From: HGM12998 sp900756495
Lineage (GTDB): Bacteria > Bacillota > Clostridia > Oscillospirales > Oscillospiraceae
NCBI GenBank assembly: GCA_958477305.1
Contig: CAUEFI010000007.1
Span: 1-64,000 of the forward strand
Direction of reading: 5' to 3'
Length of the DNA: 64,000 nucleotides
Of the stretch, positions 61,891 to 64,000 are shown piece by piece. Under the pieces are notes generated by a model, which had not been told where the DNA came from, did not search any database, and worked only from the letters and a program-made list of their open reading frames with translations. Every line of letters starts with the position of its first letter. Position 1 is the first letter of the stretch. Made by a program: the position numbers and the translations under genes.

Positions 61891-63258
61891 TCATCCGCAG
61901 ACCAGATCCAAAAGCTCCTTGCCGTCCTCACAGGACTCAAAGGACTTGACCAGCGCGATGGCCTTCTGAATCTTCTCTTCCTCTTTTCCCACAGAGCGGG
62001 CCACGCCGGCAAACTTGTCGTAGACCTGCTCAGCGGTGAGCTGCTTGCGGTTGGAGGCGTCCTGATGCCTGCGCAGCACCCGGCCGTCCTTCATATAAAT
62101 GACAACATCCACAAAGCGGGATTCGCCCTGGAGACGGGCGGGCTTGCCGGCGCACTCGGGGTGCCAGACCATATCCACCTTGTTCAGCAGCTCCTGCACG
62201 GCGGGCCGGGCGAATTTCTCCTCGGTAAACGTGGCCAAATCCACCTTGCCGTCGATCAGGCAGCTGGCCACATTGTAGGGCAGACTGAATCTCCCCTCGT
62301 CGGCAGTCCTGGGACGCAGGCGGATCACCGGCCCCAGGGGCTTCATGGAGGTTGCCACCTCCACCCGCGTGATCTCACTGGCATTGGCCTCTCCGGCGGA
62401 AACCTCTCCGTCGGAGAGCATGTCATAGAGGGCGCTCAGGGCCTCATAGTTGCCGCCGCAGCAGGGCCACTGCTTGAAGTGTCCCCGTTCCGCCGCCAGC
62501 AGCACCGGTTTGCCGAAATTGGAGGTGAGCTGCTTGATAGACCCCTGTTCCTGCCCATAGACATAGTAGAATCCCTTGGCCTCTTCCAATATGTACGGAT
62601 CTCCGCAGCAGCCCTCGGAGGCCAGCAGTGCGGCCAGAATACCGCTCTCAGAGGCCCGGGCCACCTGGAGCGCCTTGGAGTCGGTACCAAAGCTCTGTAG
62701 CAGACCGCTGCCCAGAGGGGCCGCCAGAGCCAGCGCCATCCGTGTCTGCTGAACATCCAGTCCCATCAGCTTGGAGGCCAGGGCCGCCACACACATGGGG
62801 CCCAAAAGGGAGGTGGCGTGCCAGCCCGCCCCCATCTGGATGTCGCCCAGGCTCTCCCTCATCCGGCCGCCCAACTCCACAGCAACCGCATAGGCCTCCA
62901 TGAGCTGCCTGCCCGATACTTTAAACTTCTCTGCCAGCCCCAGCGCTGCAGGGACGAAGAGGCAGCTGGGATGCCCCAGAGAGCCGCCGTTGTCATAGTC
63001 AATGGCATGGACACAGGCGCTGTTCACCAAAACCGCATTGCGCAGTGTCGTACGCTCACCGGTACCCCAAATCCGCGCCTCCGGCTCGCCGCCCCGGCTG
63101 TACTTCATTAGAGCCTGCTCCGCCGGCTCATGCACGCCCAGCAGCGAGACGCCCACCGCATCTATAAACGCGGCCTTGGCCTGCTCGATTCCCCTGGGCG
63201 GAATGATGTCATACTTGAAATCGACAATGAGCTTTGCTACCTTCTCGGTGGTTACCAT
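61891..63258 (-). CDS. MmgE/PrpD-family protein
   Basis: 455-aa protein of the MmgE/PrpD family, which includes 2-methylcitrate dehydratase and cis-aconitate decarboxylase. Visible signatures: AKAAFIDAVGVSLLG, CVHAIDYDNGGSLGHPSCLF, GRMRESLGDIQMGAGWHATS and FKQWPCCGGNYEAL. No 2-methylcitrate cycle genes are adjacent, so substrate is open. First gene of a two-gene unit with a lactonase. Confidence 0.92.
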   Translation of the reverse strand: MVTTEKVAKLIVDFKYDIIPPRGIEQAKAAFIDAVGVSLLGVHEPAEQALMKYSRGGEPEARIWGTGERTTLRNAVLVNSACVHAIDYDNGGSLGHPSCLFVPAALGLAEKFKVSGRQLMEAYAVAVELGGRMRESLGDIQMGAGWHATSLLGPMCVAALASKLMGLDVQQTRMALALAAPLGSGLLQSFGTDSKALQVARASESGILAALLASEGCCGDPYILEEAKGFYYVYGQEQGSIKQLTSNFGKPVLLAAERGHFKQWPCCGGNYEALSALYDMLSDGEVSAGEANASEITRVEVATSMKPLGPVIRLRPRTADEGRFSLPYNVASCLIDGKVDLATFTEEKFARPAVQELLNKVDMVWHPECAGKPARLQGESRFVDVVIYMKDGRVLRRHQDASNRKQLTAEQVYDKFAGVARSVGKEEEKIQKAIALVKSFESCEDGKELLDLVCG

Positions 63259-63351
63259 GGTTCTCCTCCTTTTTCCCGCGAAACTGTATTGATATCCTTC
63301 CTATTTGTTCTGTAGTCATAGCAACAAATCAATGACCTTTTGAATGAATCT

Positions 63352-63380
63352 AGCATAGCAAACTTCCGCAGGATTGTCAA
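63352..63380 (-). promoter_or_regulatory. Promoter for the PrpD-lactonase unit
   Basis: On the minus strand, TTGACA (63380-63375), 17 bp, TATGCT (63357-63352). The start point near 63345 gives a leader of about 85 nt. Confidence 0.78.
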
Positions 63381-63442
63381 ACATTTCAGCGCGTCCATAC
63401 GCATAAGCTGTTTTTATCATCAGCACATAAGGAGGAACTGCC

Positions 63443-63574
63443 ATGAAAAACGGCGCCAGCCGCCCCCCCTGCCGCCAGGCGCGATCCGTCACGCTTGCCT
63501 TTGTCCCTGATGGCCCGTCTTTGGACCGCCTTCTGCTGGATTACCTGATCCAGCTGAAGAGCGGCCGCTCCTGA
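63443..63574 (+). CDS. Small protein before the serine recombinase
   Basis: 43-aa frame (MKNGASRPPCRQARSVTLAF, then VPDGPSLDRLLLDYLIQLKS) with an AAGGAGG ribosome site, ending 6 bp before the recombinase GTG. The beta-strand-then-helix layout recalls short transposon proteins such as TnpW placed beside recombinases, but I cannot confirm it. Probably part of the mobile element. Confidence 0.55.
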   Translation: MKNGASRPPCRQARSVTLAFVPDGPSLDRLLLDYLIQLKSGRS

Positions 63575-63580
63575 CAAGCC

Positions 63581-64000
63581 GTGGCGCCCCAAGCCGGCCC
63601 CTGGCGGGTGGCGGCCTACATCCGGCTCTCCCGTGAGGATGGAAATGACGAAAGTCTCAGCGTCGTCAATCAGAAGAAAATCATCGCCGAATTCCTGGCG
63701 GCCAGCTTCCAGGGAGAATACATTCTGTGTGGACAGTATGTGGACGACGGCGTCTCAGGCACCGACTATGACCGGCCGGAATTTCAGCGGATGCTCCAGG
63801 ATATCAGGACCGGACGGATTAATTGTGTGGTCTGCAAAAATCTCTCCCGCGCCTTTCGCAATTATTCGGACCAGGGGTACTTTCTGGAGTCCTTTTTTCC
63901 CCTCCACGGCACCCGCTTCATCGCCTTGGGAGAACCCAGGGTGGACAGCTTTCTCAATCCGGAGATGATACACGGCCTGGAGATCCCCATCAGCGGGCTG
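63581..64000 (+). CDS. Large serine recombinase, N-terminal part (runs off window)
   Basis: Site-specific recombinase of the resolvase/invertase superfamily; the first 140 codons are in view. The start is GTG. Catalytic Ser in AAYIRLSREDGNDESLSVVN, then YVDDGVSGTDYDRPEFQRM and the Arg region VCKNLSRAFRNYSDQGYF, followed by GTRFIALGEPRVDSF. It probably moves a prophage, ICE or other integrative element whose body lies to the right of the window. No attachment site could be identified. Confidence 0.93.
   Translation, partial: MAPQAGPWRVAAYIRLSREDGNDESLSVVNQKKIIAEFLAASFQGEYILCGQYVDDGVSGTDYDRPEFQRMLQDIRTGRINCVVCKNLSRAFRNYSDQGYFLESFFPLHGTRFIALGEPRVDSFLNPEMIHGLEIPISGL

Overview
The window reads as chromosome of a high-GC, spore-forming gut Clostridium-type bacterium. 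The likely family is Oscillospiraceae, near Flavonifractor, Lawsonibacter or Intestinimonas, but this is inferred from protein style and GC, not from a marker search. Supporting signs are Gram-positive lipoproteins, strong AGGAGG ribosome sites with many GTG/TTG starts, a YlbJ sporulation protein, a T-box in front of alaS, a CarD regulator and an exosporium-like collagen protein. No rRNA, tRNA or CRISPR array was seen.

Layout. 1-6816 (minus) is a sugar-type ABC import operon: ATPase, permease, a binding lipoprotein, a zinc-type dehydrogenase, a second paralogous binding lipoprotein and a short-chain dehydrogenase cut by the window edge. 7116-8486 holds an AraC remnant and a URO-D-family gene. 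9001-13137 holds dGTPase, an esterase and DegV divergent from a TetR regulator, with two near-consensus promoters around one palindromic operator. 13184-17622 holds DUF2804, YlbJ, a small Cys4 protein and a PucR-type regulator. 17730-21731 (minus) is a TRAP importer (DctP-DctQ-DctM) followed by a decarboxylase-like amidohydrolase.

22374-25352 is alaS with its T-box. 25411-28941 is mltG, U32 peptidase/tRNA hydroxylase and acyltransferase. A tiny Cys/Gly-rich membrane protein lies at 29093. 29337-31807 is a tight run of folate ligase, DJ-1, dTMP kinase and a TagA/WecG glycosyltransferase, divergent from an ABC_sub_bind (TrpXYZ-like) importer plus HIT at 31976-35315. 35330-36240 is an AT-rich patch with a GNAT acetyltransferase. 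36412-46306 holds mostly housekeeping genes: AGCS symporter, topB, pepT, a lipase-like hydrolase, an ArsC-like protein, a tyrosine phosphatase, flavodoxin behind a nitroreductase remnant, CarD and a small partner.

46553-50105 is a MoxR-DUF58-DUF4129 operon. 50200 is a tandem PPK2 enzyme. 51682-52689 is a membrane-anchored MerR regulator with a YbjQ-like protein. 53308 is an SH3-NlpC/P60 wall hydrolase. 54435-59432 is a response regulator/kinase pair followed by a LolD/MacB-like ABC exporter, with matching tandem half-sites before both units. 59540-63258 holds a coiled-coil small protein, a collagen-like protein, a lactonase and an MmgE/PrpD protein. The right edge enters a mobile element with a large serine recombinase.

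Most of the window is ordinary chromosome. The unusual parts are mainly regulatory: the RBS-masking hairpin at 57588, the shared response-regulator sites, the TetR intergene and the MerR membrane regulator. The duplicated binding proteins with a lobe-deleted dehydrogenase and the short collagen protein also stand out. I did not find a clearly new defence or mobile system.
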